A stretch of DNA of 64,000 bases from Gilliamella sp. wkB308 (GCF_001690185.1 NZ_LZGN01000037.1:186001-250000); one strand, 5' to 3'. Positions 31,806-41,979 are shown, counted from the first letter of the stretch. A program made the numbers and translations. The notes: a model not told the origin generated them from the sequence alone.

Positions 31806-31923
31806 GTTTATTTCTCTATGTTATTTAAATAAAAAACCAATTACAGGCGACCCAGTAGTTGGTTATGAAATTGGCGCTTTAAAAAAGCTTGAGGATTATA
31901 AAGCGTTATGCTTGTAAACGCAA
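31806..31923 (-). promoter_or_regulatory. rplY promoter and about 80-base structured 5' leader
   Basis: On the minus strand a perfect -10 TATAAT (plus 31895-31900) lies 17 bases from a TTGCGT -35 (plus 31918-31923). The predicted leader of about 80 bases contains AACCAACTAC...GTAATTGGTT, a hairpin with one mismatch, and an A/T-rich segment before the start codon. Autoregulation by L25 through this leader is inferred, not shown. Confidence 0.5.
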
Positions 31924-31984
31924 ACAATTAATCAACTGCTGTCAATAAAATGGATTGCGTTTAAACATCACTTGCTTTGCAAAA

Positions 31985-32857
31985 TTAGACCAATTTAATT
32001 TTAAAGCCATATGACGTTTTTTGTGTTGGTGATAATTTGAGTGTTTGATTAATACATGCACTTTCAACACACACCATTTTTTTATACTCTTGGTCATCAA
32101 AATCAGCCATCGCTTTAGCTTTATCTGTCCATGGATTCCATGTAACAACATCACTAACATTAATGTTTGTGAGCTCAATTGTTCGACAAGTATCATTTAT
32201 GGTTAGGGTGTTTTCAGCATGGGTATAAATGCGATCGACTTCTTGATTGAAAGTTAACTCCCCTTTAATTTGGGGTTTATTTTCAACAGACAAACGATCT
32301 TGATAAATATCACCTAAACCTTTGACTATTACATTGTCGATATCGCTAATACCAAAATAGGTATGTAATGCACTTGTCACCTCAAAATCACCTTGACAAC
32401 TTAATGTGATTTCACAGCTATTTCCGACATGAATCGTTAACCAAATTTTAAACGGTTTTGTAAAATAAGATTCAGTTTGTGGGTTATTGGTTAATGACAA
32501 GATGATATCGACACCATTAGCGTCTTCTTGGCAAGAATCTAACGTCCACTCAACAATACGAGCAAAACCGTGTGAAGGATTACCTAATTGTCCAAACCAA
32601 GGCCAACAAATAGGTACACCGCCACGAATAGCTGTTCCTTTTTTAAAAAAGGTTTTTTCACTTAACCATATGACTGGGGATGTTTCGGTTGAAGGTTGCC
32701 AAAATAATAAATGCGCACCTTGCAGTGATATCGCTGCCGTGCATGTTTTATGGTTAACCGTTAAAATGGGTAATTCACCAAAATGCGATTGTTTTACTGA
32801 AGGGCTTATTGACGCTGCTGACAAACCATTATCCAAAATGTTGTTAACAATACTCAT
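31985..32857 (-). CDS. yeaD: D-hexose-6-phosphate mutarotase YeaD
   Basis: Aldose-1-epimerase-fold protein interconverting anomers of hexose 6-phosphates. Family motifs: GAHLLFWQPS near residue 50, the RGGVPICWPWFGQLG block near 78, HGFARIVEWTL near 95 with a catalytic His, and a glutamate in MVCVESACIN near the end. The 290 residues match. The gene is alone, divergent from hemW; sugar-phosphate function agrees with zwf/pgl nearby but no operon link exists. Confidence 0.92.
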   Translation of the reverse strand: MSIVNNILDNGLSAASISPSVKQSHFGELPILTVNHKTCTAAISLQGAHLLFWQPSTETSPVIWLSEKTFFKKGTAIRGGVPICWPWFGQLGNPSHGFARIVEWTLDSCQEDANGVDIILSLTNNPQTESYFTKPFKIWLTIHVGNSCEITLSCQGDFEVTSALHTYFGISDIDNVIVKGLGDIYQDRLSVENKPQIKGELTFNQEVDRIYTHAENTLTINDTCRTIELTNINVSDVVTWNPWTDKAKAMADFDDQEYKKMVCVESACINQTLKLSPTQKTSYGFKIKLV

Positions 32858-33044
32858 ACTTTCTCCTACAAAAAATAGTTTTATCGATAATTAATATCGA
32901 AAAATTAATGGTGATTGTACGCTCTTTACACGAAATTTAAAAATACCAAAATAGTAAAAAAAGCTTTTTTTTATGAATTGAAGTAAAATAGTGCAACATT
33001 TATATAACCATTCATCAACCACTATTAAGTTTCAGGATAGGCAG

Positions 33045-34178
33045 ATGTTTTCATATAAAATTCCACTTAGCTTATATATACATATGCCTTGGTGTGTACA
33101 AAAATGTCCTTATTGTGATTTCAATTCTCATACCATCAAAAAAACACCTGATTATCGTGCTTATATTGATCATTTGATTAAAGATTTACAGCAAGATATA
33201 GCACTTTGTTCTGAACGCTCGATCCATTCGATTTTTATCGGCGGTGGTACGCCAAGTTTATTTTCAGCCGAAATGATTGATCATCTGTTAACCAAGATTA
33301 ATGAAGTGATTCCAATTGAAAAAAATGCCGAAATCACCATCGAAGCTAATCCAAATTCTGTTGATGCTGAAAGGTTTGTAGGCTATCAACAAGCCGGAAT
33401 AAATCGTATTTCAATTGGGGCTCAAAGTTTTCAAACTGATAAACTCATCAGATTAGGACGCGTTCACAATCCCCAAGAGGCAATCAATGCCGGGAAATTA
33501 GCACATAAACTAAAATTGGGCAGTTTTAATTTAGATCTAATGCATGGACTTCCCAATCAAAGTTTAGATGATGCCTTGTTTGATCTTAAACAAGCCATAG
33601 TCATTAATCCACCCCATTTATCCTGGTATCAATTAACTATTGAGCCTAATACACTTTTTGGGTCTAAACCACCTGTTCTTCCGGATGATGATAAGCTTTG
33701 GGAAATTTATCAACTTGGACATCAATTGTTAACTCAACATGGTTATCAACAATATGAAACGTCGGCTTATGCAAAACCTGAATCGAAATGCCAGCATAAT
33801 TTAAATTATTGGCGATTTGGTGACTATTTAGGAATTGGATGTGGCGCACATGGTAAAATAACCCAACCTAATGGGGATATTATTCGTACCGTAAAAACAC
33901 GTCATCCCAAAGGGTATCTTGAAGGACGTTATATCGAAAAATCTTATTCCGTACCAAAGGAAGATCTTGCATTCGAATTTTTTATGAATCGTTTTAGATT
34001 ATTTGAAGCAACACCTAAAATTGAATTTGAGCAACGGACTTTTTTACCTTTACATACAATTGACGGGCAAATTCATTTAGCAATTGAAAAAAATTACCTT
34101 ACTGAGAATAAAGAATATTGGAAAATAACTGAACAAGGAAAATTATTTTTAAATTCTTTACTTGAGATTTTCTTATAA
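33045..34178 (+). CDS. hemW: Heme chaperone / radical SAM protein HemW
   Basis: Oxygen-independent coproporphyrinogen oxidase-like protein, now viewed as a heme chaperone. The [4Fe-4S] motif CVQKCPYCDF is at about residue 20; GGGTPSLF, EANPNS and IGAQSFQ follow in family order, then the C-terminal HemN domain. The frame is open from a GTG at 32991, but the ATG at 33045, behind AGGATAGG, gives MFSYKIPLSLYIHMPWC and 377 residues, close to the E. coli 378. rdgB, its usual upstream partner, is absent. Confidence 0.95.
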   Translation: MFSYKIPLSLYIHMPWCVQKCPYCDFNSHTIKKTPDYRAYIDHLIKDLQQDIALCSERSIHSIFIGGGTPSLFSAEMIDHLLTKINEVIPIEKNAEITIEANPNSVDAERFVGYQQAGINRISIGAQSFQTDKLIRLGRVHNPQEAINAGKLAHKLKLGSFNLDLMHGLPNQSLDDALFDLKQAIVINPPHLSWYQLTIEPNTLFGSKPPVLPDDDKLWEIYQLGHQLLTQHGYQQYETSAYAKPESKCQHNLNYWRFGDYLGIGCGAHGKITQPNGDIIRTVKTRHPKGYLEGRYIEKSYSVPKEDLAFEFFMNRFRLFEATPKIEFEQRTFLPLHTIDGQIHLAIEKNYLTENKEYWKITEQGKLFLNSLLEIFL

Positions 34179-34279
34179 ATATCAAGTTGATTTATAATGA
34201 TTTTTTTACATTTTACGCAAATTTAACATTATAAATACAAACATTTTAGAAAAAAATTTACATCGAGTTACATACATTT

Positions 34280-34378
34280 ACTAAAAAATAGTGCATAATG
34301 TATTCGACAATGTATTTATTTCATTGTTTTCCTATTCCTTATGTTTTCCCAATAACCTAGTTATTGGGACTTTTTTTA
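34280..34378 (+). ncRNA. Candidate small RNA (or long hemW 3' UTR) ending in a strong terminator
   Basis: A classical intrinsic terminator (CCCAATAA, five-base loop, TTATTGGG, then T7 at 34371-34377) stands 170 bases beyond the hemW stop and faces a convergent gene. Before it come a small CAATG/CATTG stem and a pyrimidine-rich single-stranded stretch (TTTTCCTATTCC), the layout of an Hfq-binding RNA. CATAAT at about 34294-34299 could be a -10. The 5' end is a guess; if the RNA is not independent, this is simply the hemW terminator. Confidence 0.4.
34348..34377 (+). terminator. Intrinsic terminator between hemW and the PfkB kinase gene
   Basis: Stem 34348-34355 / 34361-34368 with loop CCTAG, then AC and seven Ts. 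Strong on the plus strand; weaker on the minus strand, where the convergent kinase gene ends at 34411. Confidence 0.85.
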
Positions 34379-34410
34379 TCTGCCACCCACATTAAAAAAG
34401 TTTACGATAT

Positions 34411-35379
34411 TTAATTAACTTTGGAATTAAAAATAAATCTTTCTAATTCTGTTAAGGTAGAGGTGCCTTCCATTGGACCTTTTTGTGAAACAGCTAACGC
34501 GCCACTTGCATTTGCATATTGCAAAGCTTTTTCAACACTAAATCCCGCAAGCATTAAACTGACAAATGTTGCTGAAAAACAATCTCCTGCGCCTGTTGGA
34601 TCGATTGATTGCGTTGTAAAACTATCGACATGAATCTTTTTAATCGTATTTTGTTCATCATAACCATAATAAGTTGCCCCCTTCACTCCACATTTTACAA
34701 CAATATGTTTGATCCCTTTTTGAAGCAATTTTATTATGGTTTCTTGTTCGTTTTCATTATTATTGTCTGCAAAATAATTCACTTCACTTTCACTAGGTAA
34801 AAAGATATCAGTATATTCCATGATATAACCAAAAGATTGCTCCATCTCTTGAATATTAAACATTTCTTTGCGTAGATTTGGGTCAAAAGAAATAGTCCCT
34901 CCTTTTCGCTTGATGATATCTAATGCTTTGCGCACCGCATCAATTGCACGAAACGAATACAACGATGAACCCATAACATGTAAATGAGTACAATCTTTCA
35001 ACAGATTTTCGTTGATATGGTTGAATGAAAGAAGACCACAGGCACTATTAGGGATATTGAAAATAAAATCTCTTTCATTAAAATTGCGGTATGATACGAA
35101 GGCGCTACCCGTATTTGCTTTATTATGAAAAGTGATACCATCGGTAATGACACCATCTTGTTTAAGCCGATTGACACACATTTTGCCAAAGGTATCTTTA
35201 CCAACACAGCTAAAAAAAACGACCGGAACCCCTAACTTTGCCACTTGGTCAGCAAATATAGCTGGCGCACCACTTGGAAAAGGGCCTATAAATTCGCCTG
35301 TTTGATCAAAACGCTGATTTTGTTCCTTTGCTAAAAATTCAACTAGTAGCTCCCCAATAGAACAAATCTTAAAATTCAC
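34411..35379 (-). CDS. PfkB-family sugar kinase (fructokinase/tagatose-kinase-like)
   Basis: The 322-residue ribokinase-fold protein has ICSIGELLVEF at the N-terminus, FPSGAPAIFADQVAKLG (PfkB signature 1 region) near residue 35 and the catalytic DPTGAGDCFSATFVS near 265 with its Asp intact. It is encoded just upstream of, and in the opposite direction to, the ketose PTS genes, and begins one base after the DeoR gene stop, so both are co-transcribed. A role on a free ketose or a ketose phosphate of the same pathway is likely; the exact sugar cannot be read from sequence. The convergent end faces the hemW-side terminator. Confidence 0.8.
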   Translation of the reverse strand: MNFKICSIGELLVEFLAKEQNQRFDQTGEFIGPFPSGAPAIFADQVAKLGVPVVFFSCVGKDTFGKMCVNRLKQDGVITDGITFHNKANTGSAFVSYRNFNERDFIFNIPNSACGLLSFNHINENLLKDCTHLHVMGSSLYSFRAIDAVRKALDIIKRKGGTISFDPNLRKEMFNIQEMEQSFGYIMEYTDIFLPSESEVNYFADNNNENEQETIIKLLQKGIKHIVVKCGVKGATYYGYDEQNTIKKIHVDSFTTQSIDPTGAGDCFSATFVSLMLAGFSVEKALQYANASGALAVSQKGPMEGTSTLTELERFIFNSKVN

Positions 35380-35380
35380 A

Positions 35381-36205
35381 TTATGCTCCTAATTCATTTT
35401 GGTAAATGACACTAAATTTATTTGCGGCAAATTGCTTGAAATTAGAATCTAATAATTGCTGATGATATTCGGTTACAGCGGGTCGGGATAAGATCATCAC
35501 ATCCATATTTTTTAGCTTTCCAATGCTATGATCATTATTATAAACAACACGCTGAGGTAAAATACCAATGATGTGATGGGCTTTTTTGATTAATTGTTGA
35601 TATATACTGATTTGCTCAGTATCTTCAATTATTATTTGGTTATCATGATTAATGGCGGTTAATTCAACAATAAAATGTGAAATTGAATAATCATCTAAAA
35701 TTGAATCGTTAATATCATTATGCAAAATATTATTTTTTAATAATACACCACCAGTAAGAACAATATTAGCATCGGTGAACTCTTTCGCTAATTGTGCATT
35801 ATTAATATCATTCATGATTAATTTTAATGATTTTTTAACATGCAAATAGGGAATAAGCTTTCTTGTAAGTCTGCCATGACTTAAAAAAATGGTATCGCCA
35901 TCATTAATATAATTTAAGCAATTCTTTACTAAATCAATATCATAAACATCATCGACAGGTAATGAATTATTCGCCGCTACAATTTGCGTTTTATTATTTG
36001 TTCCTTCTGGTGACAAATAAATTGCCCCACCAAAAGAACGCTTTAAATATCCTTGTTGTTCTAAATAGGTTAAATCTTGACGAATAGTAACAGTTGAAAC
36101 TTGAAGCATGTATGATAACTCTTCAACTTTAATTTCGCCTTTTTTTCTTACTATTTCCGCAATGTCCAATCTACGTTTCAAAAGGGCTGAAGACACTTTA
36201 GCCAA
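35381..36205 (-). CDS. DeoR/GlpR-family transcriptional regulator
   Basis: The 274-residue protein has an N-terminal winged helix (about 12-60; VEELSYMLQVSTVTIRQDLTYLEQQGYLKRSFGG, given here by its VSTVTIRQDL recognition-helix core) and a C-terminal DeoR sensor domain of the ISOCOT fold, which usually binds a sugar phosphate. The start is TTG behind AGGA; no ATG fits better. It is divergent from the aldolase/PTS operon with a 323-base shared region holding repeats that may be its operators. Likely a repressor of the flanking ketose genes. Confidence 0.85.
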   Translation of the reverse strand: MAKVSSALLKRRLDIAEIVRKKGEIKVEELSYMLQVSTVTIRQDLTYLEQQGYLKRSFGGAIYLSPEGTNNKTQIVAANNSLPVDDVYDIDLVKNCLNYINDGDTIFLSHGRLTRKLIPYLHVKKSLKLIMNDINNAQLAKEFTDANIVLTGGVLLKNNILHNDINDSILDDYSISHFIVELTAINHDNQIIIEDTEQISIYQQLIKKAHHIIGILPQRVVYNNDHSIGKLKNMDVMILSRPAVTEYHQQLLDSNFKQFAANKFSVIYQNELGA

Positions 36206-36380
36206 TTTTAATGTCCTGTATTACATAAAACCAATTAAGATTAATGATAATAGAATTTATCATACAAGTGGTCAACAATAATTAATAAGCGATGTTTCAT
36301 CGAAGATACCACATCTTAACATTATCAAAATCACAGGGTTACATGTTAACCATTTAAATTTATCTTTATCAATTTAAATT

Positions 36381-36485
36381 ACTTTCATTGTTGAATAAAT
36401 ATTCAGTTTTGTGATCCAACTCACGGTAATGACACTGGCGTAACTTTCGTTTTGCAATCATAATTTAATGAAAATACTTTCATTT
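36381..36485. promoter_or_regulatory. Three ACTTTC(A/G)TT direct repeats, putative DeoR-family operators
   Basis: Copies begin at 36381, 36443 and 36476, 62 and 33 bases apart, close to six and three helical turns. DeoR-family sugar regulators such as AgaR use TTTCRTTT-like repeats. The set lies between the regulator gene and the operon it probably controls. Confidence 0.45.
36410..36425. promoter_or_regulatory. CRP (cAMP receptor protein) binding site
   Basis: TGTGA-TCCAAC-TCACG matches nine of ten conserved positions of the CRP consensus TGTGA-N6-TCACA. It lies about 105 bases before the aldolase start codon, fitting class I activation of a PTS sugar operon. Confidence 0.65.
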
Positions 36486-36495
36486 TAAAATTTAG

Positions 36496-37383
<888 letters not shown>

Positions 37384-37395
37384 GAGGTCAATCCT

Positions 37396-38316
37396 ATGAT
37401 CTATACTTTAACACTTAATACGGCAATTGATATGAATATCCGTTGCCAAGGTCTAAATCCCAATTCAGTGAATCGTACTTCACATACAGAATATAGTCCC
37501 AATGGTAAAGCCGTTAACGTTTCAATTGTTTTAAAAAAGTTTAATAAACCAACATGTGCATTGGGCTTTTTTGGTGGATTTTCAGGAAAATATATTATTG
37601 ATGAACTCACCAAAATGCAAATTGAAATCAAACCTTGTTTTATCGATGATATTACTCGCATTAACGTTTTTATTAATGATGGACAAAATGAATATAAGCT
37701 AGTTGGAAAAGGGCCTTTTGTGCCAGATAAAAAGAAAGCTGAAATGCTAAACATCATTGATTCTCTTGATCACAATAGCTATTTAGTCATCAGTGGTAGC
37801 CTACCTAATAACATCGAGCCTGAATATTATCAATCTGTTTTAGCCATATGCCAAACCAAAAACATTCAAGTTATTTTAGATATCAGTCATCCTAAACTCG
37901 CTCAATTACTTACTTATAAACCGTTATTAATCAAACCCAATAATGATGAACTAAAAGATATTTTTGGATTAGAAACCCAAACAAAGGAACAAGTCATTGC
38001 TTCACTATCAACGGTACATTCAATTGGTGCTCAAAATATTTTATTAACTATGGGGGAAAAAGGTCTTTACTTTTCAAATGGTCAGCACATATGGTTTTGT
38101 AATGCCATGGCTATCAAATTGGTCAGTTCTGCTTGTGCAGGTGATGCGTCACTTGCCGCATTTCTTAGTGAATGGCTACCAACACTAGGACACGTTGAAA
38201 AAGCAATGAAAAAAGCCTCTGCAACAGGGGCTAATGTTGCAGAATCAGATGGATTAGGTCTACTCGATAAAATCAGTGCCTATATGGAGAAACTTGTAGT
38301 TACCCAAATTAAATAA
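37396..38316 (+). CDS. 1-phosphofructokinase-family kinase (FruK/LacC type)
   Basis: Phosphorylates a ketose 1-phosphate (or tagatose 6-phosphate) to the bisphosphate used by the aldolase 12 bases upstream. The 306-residue chain starts MIYTLTLNTAIDMNI and has GKAVNVSIVLKKF, as FruK enzymes do. The catalytic loop reads SACAGDAS instead of the usual xGAGD: the first glycine is cysteine while the catalytic Asp is kept. That variant may be normal in some FruK subgroups. The EIIBC gene follows after 10 bases. Confidence 0.85.
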   Translation: MIYTLTLNTAIDMNIRCQGLNPNSVNRTSHTEYSPNGKAVNVSIVLKKFNKPTCALGFFGGFSGKYIIDELTKMQIEIKPCFIDDITRINVFINDGQNEYKLVGKGPFVPDKKKAEMLNIIDSLDHNSYLVISGSLPNNIEPEYYQSVLAICQTKNIQVILDISHPKLAQLLTYKPLLIKPNNDELKDIFGLETQTKEQVIASLSTVHSIGAQNILLTMGEKGLYFSNGQHIWFCNAMAIKLVSSACAGDASLAAFLSEWLPTLGHVEKAMKKASATGANVAESDGLGLLDKISAYMEKLVVTQIK

Positions 38317-38326
38317 AGGGGGCGTT

Positions 38327-39739
38327 ATGAAGAAGATACTCGCTGTAACAGGCTGCCCAACCGGTATCGCACATACCTATATGGCAGAAGAAGCACTAAA
38401 ATCAGCTGCGCAAAAAGCTGGAATTGAAATTAAAGTAGAAACCAATGGTGCAAGTGGTGTTGATAATGCAATAACCGAAGCTGATATGGCTAATACCATT
38501 GGGGTGATTATTGCGGCAGATAAAGATGTTAATCCTGATCGCTTTAATGGTTTACCTGTTATTGAAGTTCCCGTTAAAGAGGGTATTCATAAAGCTTCAG
38601 CATTAATAGAAAAAATAACTTCGGGAAGCGTTCCTGTTCGCAAAGGTGTACAAAATAGTGTTAATAATGCAAGTTCAAACCAAATGGAAGTCAAAGAATC
38701 GATTGGACGCCAGCTCTATAAACATTTAATGAGTGGTGTGTCAAACATGCTGCCTTTCGTTGTCGCTGGTGGTGTACTCATTGCTTTATCCTTTTTATGG
38801 GGTATTTATTCCGCAGATCCTAATAATGAACAATATAATGAATTTGCAGCAATGCTTAAACAAATCGGTGGAAAAGCATTTGACATTATGGTACCCATTT
38901 TCACCGCTTTTATAGCCAATTCCATTGCAGGTAAGCAAGGGATGGTTGCCGGTTTTGTAGGTGGATTAATGGCTACAGCTACTGGAGCAGGTTTTTTAGG
39001 CGGTATTCTCGCTGGATTTGCTGCTGGCTATTTAATGCTATATGTTAAAAAATGGTTAGATCATCTTCCTCGCTCTTTCGAAGGACTGAAATCTATTTTT
39101 ATCATGCCATTAATCGGTGTATTTGTTATTGGAGCAGGGATGTATTATCTAGGTAAACCAATCGCCATAGCCAATAACACAATGGCTGTATGGCTTGGTT
39201 CATTACAACATACTAATCCAATTTTACTCGGTATTGTTATTGGCGCTATGTGTTCCTTTGATTTTGGTGGCCCTATTAATAAAGCAGCTTATGTGACAGG
39301 TACTATGTTATTGGGTGAAGGAAACTACTATTTTATGGCTGGGGTTTCAGCTGCTTGCATTGCACCGCCTTTTGTTATTGCCTTCTCAACTACCATTTTC
39401 CGTAATAAAGCCTTTACAGAAGAAGAACGTGCTGCGGGTATTGTCAATTATATTCTCGGTTCTACTCATATTACCGAAGGCGCAATTCCATTTGCAGCAA
39501 AAGATCCTTTGCGAGTCATTCCAATCATGATGTTATCGTCGGCAATTGCTTCAGTATTGACATTTTTATGCCAAATTCAAGTGCCTGCTCCACATGGCGG
39601 CTTTTTAGTATTGCCTTTGGTTAATAAACCGCTTTTATGGGTAGCTTGCATTTTTATTGGTGCACTAATTGGCGCTGTGTTACTGGGTTTACTGCGTATG
39701 CATGAGAAAAGAAAATCAACATCAATAACAATGCGTTAA
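38327..39739 (+). CDS. PTS fructose-family transporter, EIIBC
   Basis: Imports and phosphorylates a sugar, probably fructose, tagatose or a related ketose, in the inner membrane. Residues 1-100 are an EIIB of the fructose family with the phospho-cysteine Cys10 in AVTGCPTGIAHTYM; residues about 125-460 are EIIC with roughly eight to nine membrane helices, the SFDFGGPINKAAY and GSTHITEGAIPFAAKDP signatures included. Only one EIIB copy is present, unlike E. coli FruA with its extra EIIB-prime. EIIA is encoded separately downstream. Confidence 0.9.
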   Translation: MKKILAVTGCPTGIAHTYMAEEALKSAAQKAGIEIKVETNGASGVDNAITEADMANTIGVIIAADKDVNPDRFNGLPVIEVPVKEGIHKASALIEKITSGSVPVRKGVQNSVNNASSNQMEVKESIGRQLYKHLMSGVSNMLPFVVAGGVLIALSFLWGIYSADPNNEQYNEFAAMLKQIGGKAFDIMVPIFTAFIANSIAGKQGMVAGFVGGLMATATGAGFLGGILAGFAAGYLMLYVKKWLDHLPRSFEGLKSIFIMPLIGVFVIGAGMYYLGKPIAIANNTMAVWLGSLQHTNPILLGIVIGAMCSFDFGGPINKAAYVTGTMLLGEGNYYFMAGVSAACIAPPFVIAFSTTIFRNKAFTEEERAAGIVNYILGSTHITEGAIPFAAKDPLRVIPIMMLSSAIASVLTFLCQIQVPAPHGGFLVLPLVNKPLLWVACIFIGALIGAVLLGLLRMHEKRKSTSITMR

Positions 39740-39795
39740 TCAATTAACAGCTAGTTAAACAATTATTCAGGATAATTTTTAAACAGGAACGCCAT

Positions 39796-40230
39796 ATGAG
39801 CAATTTAACCCTATCAACCAATGATATATCGATTTTAAATGGTAACTATTCCAAACAAGAAGCCATTAAGTTAGTCACAGAAAGTATGATAACAGCCAAT
39901 TTAGTCACCAATGACTATACTCAAGCAATGTATGATAGAGATGCGCAAATATCGACTTTTTTAGGTAATGGTATTGCCATTCCTCATGGTACCACCGATA
40001 AACGTGATAGCGTATTAAATACAGGTTTGAAGATTATCTATTTTCCGCAAGGCATTCACTGGGATGAAGATGATAATGTTGCTTATGTTGTTATAGGCAT
40101 TGCTGCAAAAGCTAATGAGCATCTAAATATACTGCGCCAACTCACTCGATCGGTGATTGCCGAAAATACCTTAGCACGCATACATGCCGTTCAAACTCCT
40201 GAGGAGTTATTGACTATTTTACAAGGGTAA
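39796..40230 (+). CDS. PTS EIIA, mannitol/fructose family
   Basis: Single-domain EIIA of 144 residues. The phospho-acceptor is His64 in GIAIPHGTTDKRD, and the segment ending VIGIAAKANEHLNIL resembles mannitol-type EIIA (MtlF or the MtlA C-terminus) more than FruB. It has no HPr-like domain, so general HPr must donate phosphate. It closes the operon, 56 bases after EIIBC. Confidence 0.88.
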   Translation: MSNLTLSTNDISILNGNYSKQEAIKLVTESMITANLVTNDYTQAMYDRDAQISTFLGNGIAIPHGTTDKRDSVLNTGLKIIYFPQGIHWDEDDNVAYVVIGIAAKANEHLNILRQLTRSVIAENTLARIHAVQTPEELLTILQG

Positions 40231-40242
40231 TTAATATTTAAT

Positions 40243-40273
40243 CCTATGAGTTTGGATCACCTTAGCTCATAGG
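40243..40273. repeat. Inverted repeat after the PTS operon
   Basis: CCTATGAG (40243-40250) pairs with CTCATAGG (40266-40273). It lies 13 bases after the EIIA stop. No T-run follows, so termination is uncertain; a second short CACAAT/ATTGTG pair stands just downstream. Confidence 0.35.
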
Positions 40274-40402
40274 AGATAATCACAATCAAGTGGAATTGTG
40301 ATAACTATTGAGTCCCATAAATTTGCATTTATCAGACTTGCAAATAGTCACTAGAACTTGAATCTTTGTTAAACATATTTAAATGAATATTGGAAATGAA
40401 GG

Positions 40403-41518
40403 TTATTTTCGTTTAAGAATTACTCTCAAATCTTCGTCAATCATTTCAACTGACTCAAATTGAAATTGTGGTGCGAATGCAAGCTTTTGCAGATTGGGTA
40501 ATATACACATATTTAACGCATTATGTCCCAATAATTTAGGGGCATAATAGATAACAAGTTCATCCACTAAATCTTGTTCGATTAATGCACCTGCAAGATG
40601 AGCACCAGCTTCAACCCAAACCGTATTCATCTGTTTTTCAGCCAATAACGAAAATAATTTAGATAAATCTATTTGTTTGTCATGCGTTGGTTCAATAATT
40701 ATTTTGGTATTTGGCTTTTGTAAGGGGGTATCGTTTTTTCGTATCACCCATGTTTCACCGGATTGATTAAAAATATTTTCAGTTCCTGTTAACTCATCTT
40801 GACTGTCGATAATGACGCGAATTGGTTGTCTGACATCTTCTAACGAATATATTTTTTTTATGGCATCCGGCAATTCATTATATCTAACCGTTAAACTTGC
40901 ATTATCTGTTTGTACTGTTCTACGGGTACTTAATATACAACTGGCTTGAGCACGAAACTGCTGTACATCTTCTCTGGCTTTGTTTGAGGTTATCCACTTG
41001 CTTTCACCCGATGCCATAGCGATTTTTCCGTCTAACGAAGCAGCCAGTTTAAGTTGGACAAAAGGTAAGCCTGTGCGCATACGTTTTAAAAAACCTTGAT
41101 TAATTGCTTCCGCTTGGTCAGCTAAAATCCCTAGGGTTATCTCAATACCTGCATCTTGTAAACGTTTAATGCCCTTACCTGCAACATTAGGGTTGGGATC
41201 TTGCATGGCGATAACGACACGTTTAACCCCTGATTGAATTAATGCATCTGCACAAGGTGGCGTTCGACCAAAATGACTACAAGGCTCTAAGGTAACATAA
41301 GCGGTTGCACCTTTTGCTTGTTGTCCCGCCATTTGTAAGGCATAAACTTCTGCATGTGGTTGACCCGCTTTTTGATGATAACCAGTACCAATAACTTGAT
41401 TATCTTTAACGATGACACACCCGACATTAGGATTAGGCGTTGTCGTGAAACGACCAAGCTTAGCAAGCTCAATCGCCTGATGCATGTAAACGTGATCTTG
41501 ATCAGAAATTGTTGTCAT
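40403..41518 (-). CDS. ribD: Bifunctional riboflavin biosynthesis deaminase/reductase RibD
   Basis: Carries out the second and third steps of riboflavin synthesis. The N-terminal cytidine-deaminase-like domain (1-150) has the zinc motif HAEVYAL and PCSHFGRTPPC; the C-terminal DHFR-like reductase (about 150-371) starts VQLKLAASLDGKIAMASGESKWI. Length 371 compares with 367 in E. coli. It follows nrdR by 8 bases, as in enterics, but ribH and nusB do not follow; the next gene is convergent. Confidence 0.96.
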   Translation of the reverse strand: MTTISDQDHVYMHQAIELAKLGRFTTTPNPNVGCVIVKDNQVIGTGYHQKAGQPHAEVYALQMAGQQAKGATAYVTLEPCSHFGRTPPCADALIQSGVKRVVIAMQDPNPNVAGKGIKRLQDAGIEITLGILADQAEAINQGFLKRMRTGLPFVQLKLAASLDGKIAMASGESKWITSNKAREDVQQFRAQASCILSTRRTVQTDNASLTVRYNELPDAIKKIYSLEDVRQPIRVIIDSQDELTGTENIFNQSGETWVIRKNDTPLQKPNTKIIIEPTHDKQIDLSKLFSLLAEKQMNTVWVEAGAHLAGALIEQDLVDELVIYYAPKLLGHNALNMCILPNLQKLAFAPQFQFESVEMIDEDLRVILKRK

Positions 41519-41526
41519 ATTATTGA

Positions 41527-41979
41527 TTATTTTTGTTGTAATTTAGCAATCTCATTACTAAATTGTTCAATATCATCAAAACTAAAATAGACAGAAGCAA
41601 AACGAATATAAGCGATTTTGTCCAAATTTTTAAGCTCCTCAATAACATAGTCACCAATTAATTTTGCAGGAACTTCTCGCTCACCCGTTGCTCGCAGTTT
41701 AGACTTAATACGTGTAATGGCATCTTCAATAGCATCGAAACTAACAGGACGCTTTTCAAGTGCACGCTTAATGCCATTACGGAGTTTTTCTTCGTTAAAT
41801 GGTTCACGAACTTTATTGCTTTTGATGACATTAGGCATGATTAATTCAGCAACTTCAAATGTGGTGAAACGTTCATTACATTCCACACATTGACGACGGC
41901 GACGGACTTGGTATCCTTCACCAACCAAACGAGAATCAATGACTTTAGTATCTTCAGCATTACAAAACGGACAGTACAT
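41527..41979 (-). CDS. nrdR: Ribonucleotide reductase repressor NrdR
   Basis: Nucleotide-sensing repressor of nrd genes. The 150 residues show an N-terminal zinc ribbon ([15 protein letters not shown] and [15 protein letters not shown]) followed by an ATP-cone (about 49-139; [21 protein letters not shown]). Co-transcribed with ribD. Length matches E. coli (149). Confidence 0.97.
   Translation of the reverse strand: MYCPFCNAEDTKVIDSRLVGEGYQVRRRRQCVECNERFTTFEVAELIMPNVIKSNKVREPFNEEKLRNGIKRALEKRPVSFDAIEDAITRIKSKLRATGEREVPAKLIGDYVIEELKNLDKIAYIRFASVYFSFDDIEQFSNEIAKLQQK

Noticed and set aside
32991-33044. 18-residue extension of HemW from a GTG
   Set aside because: The ATG at 33045 has the good AGGATAGG site and matches the length of known HemW.
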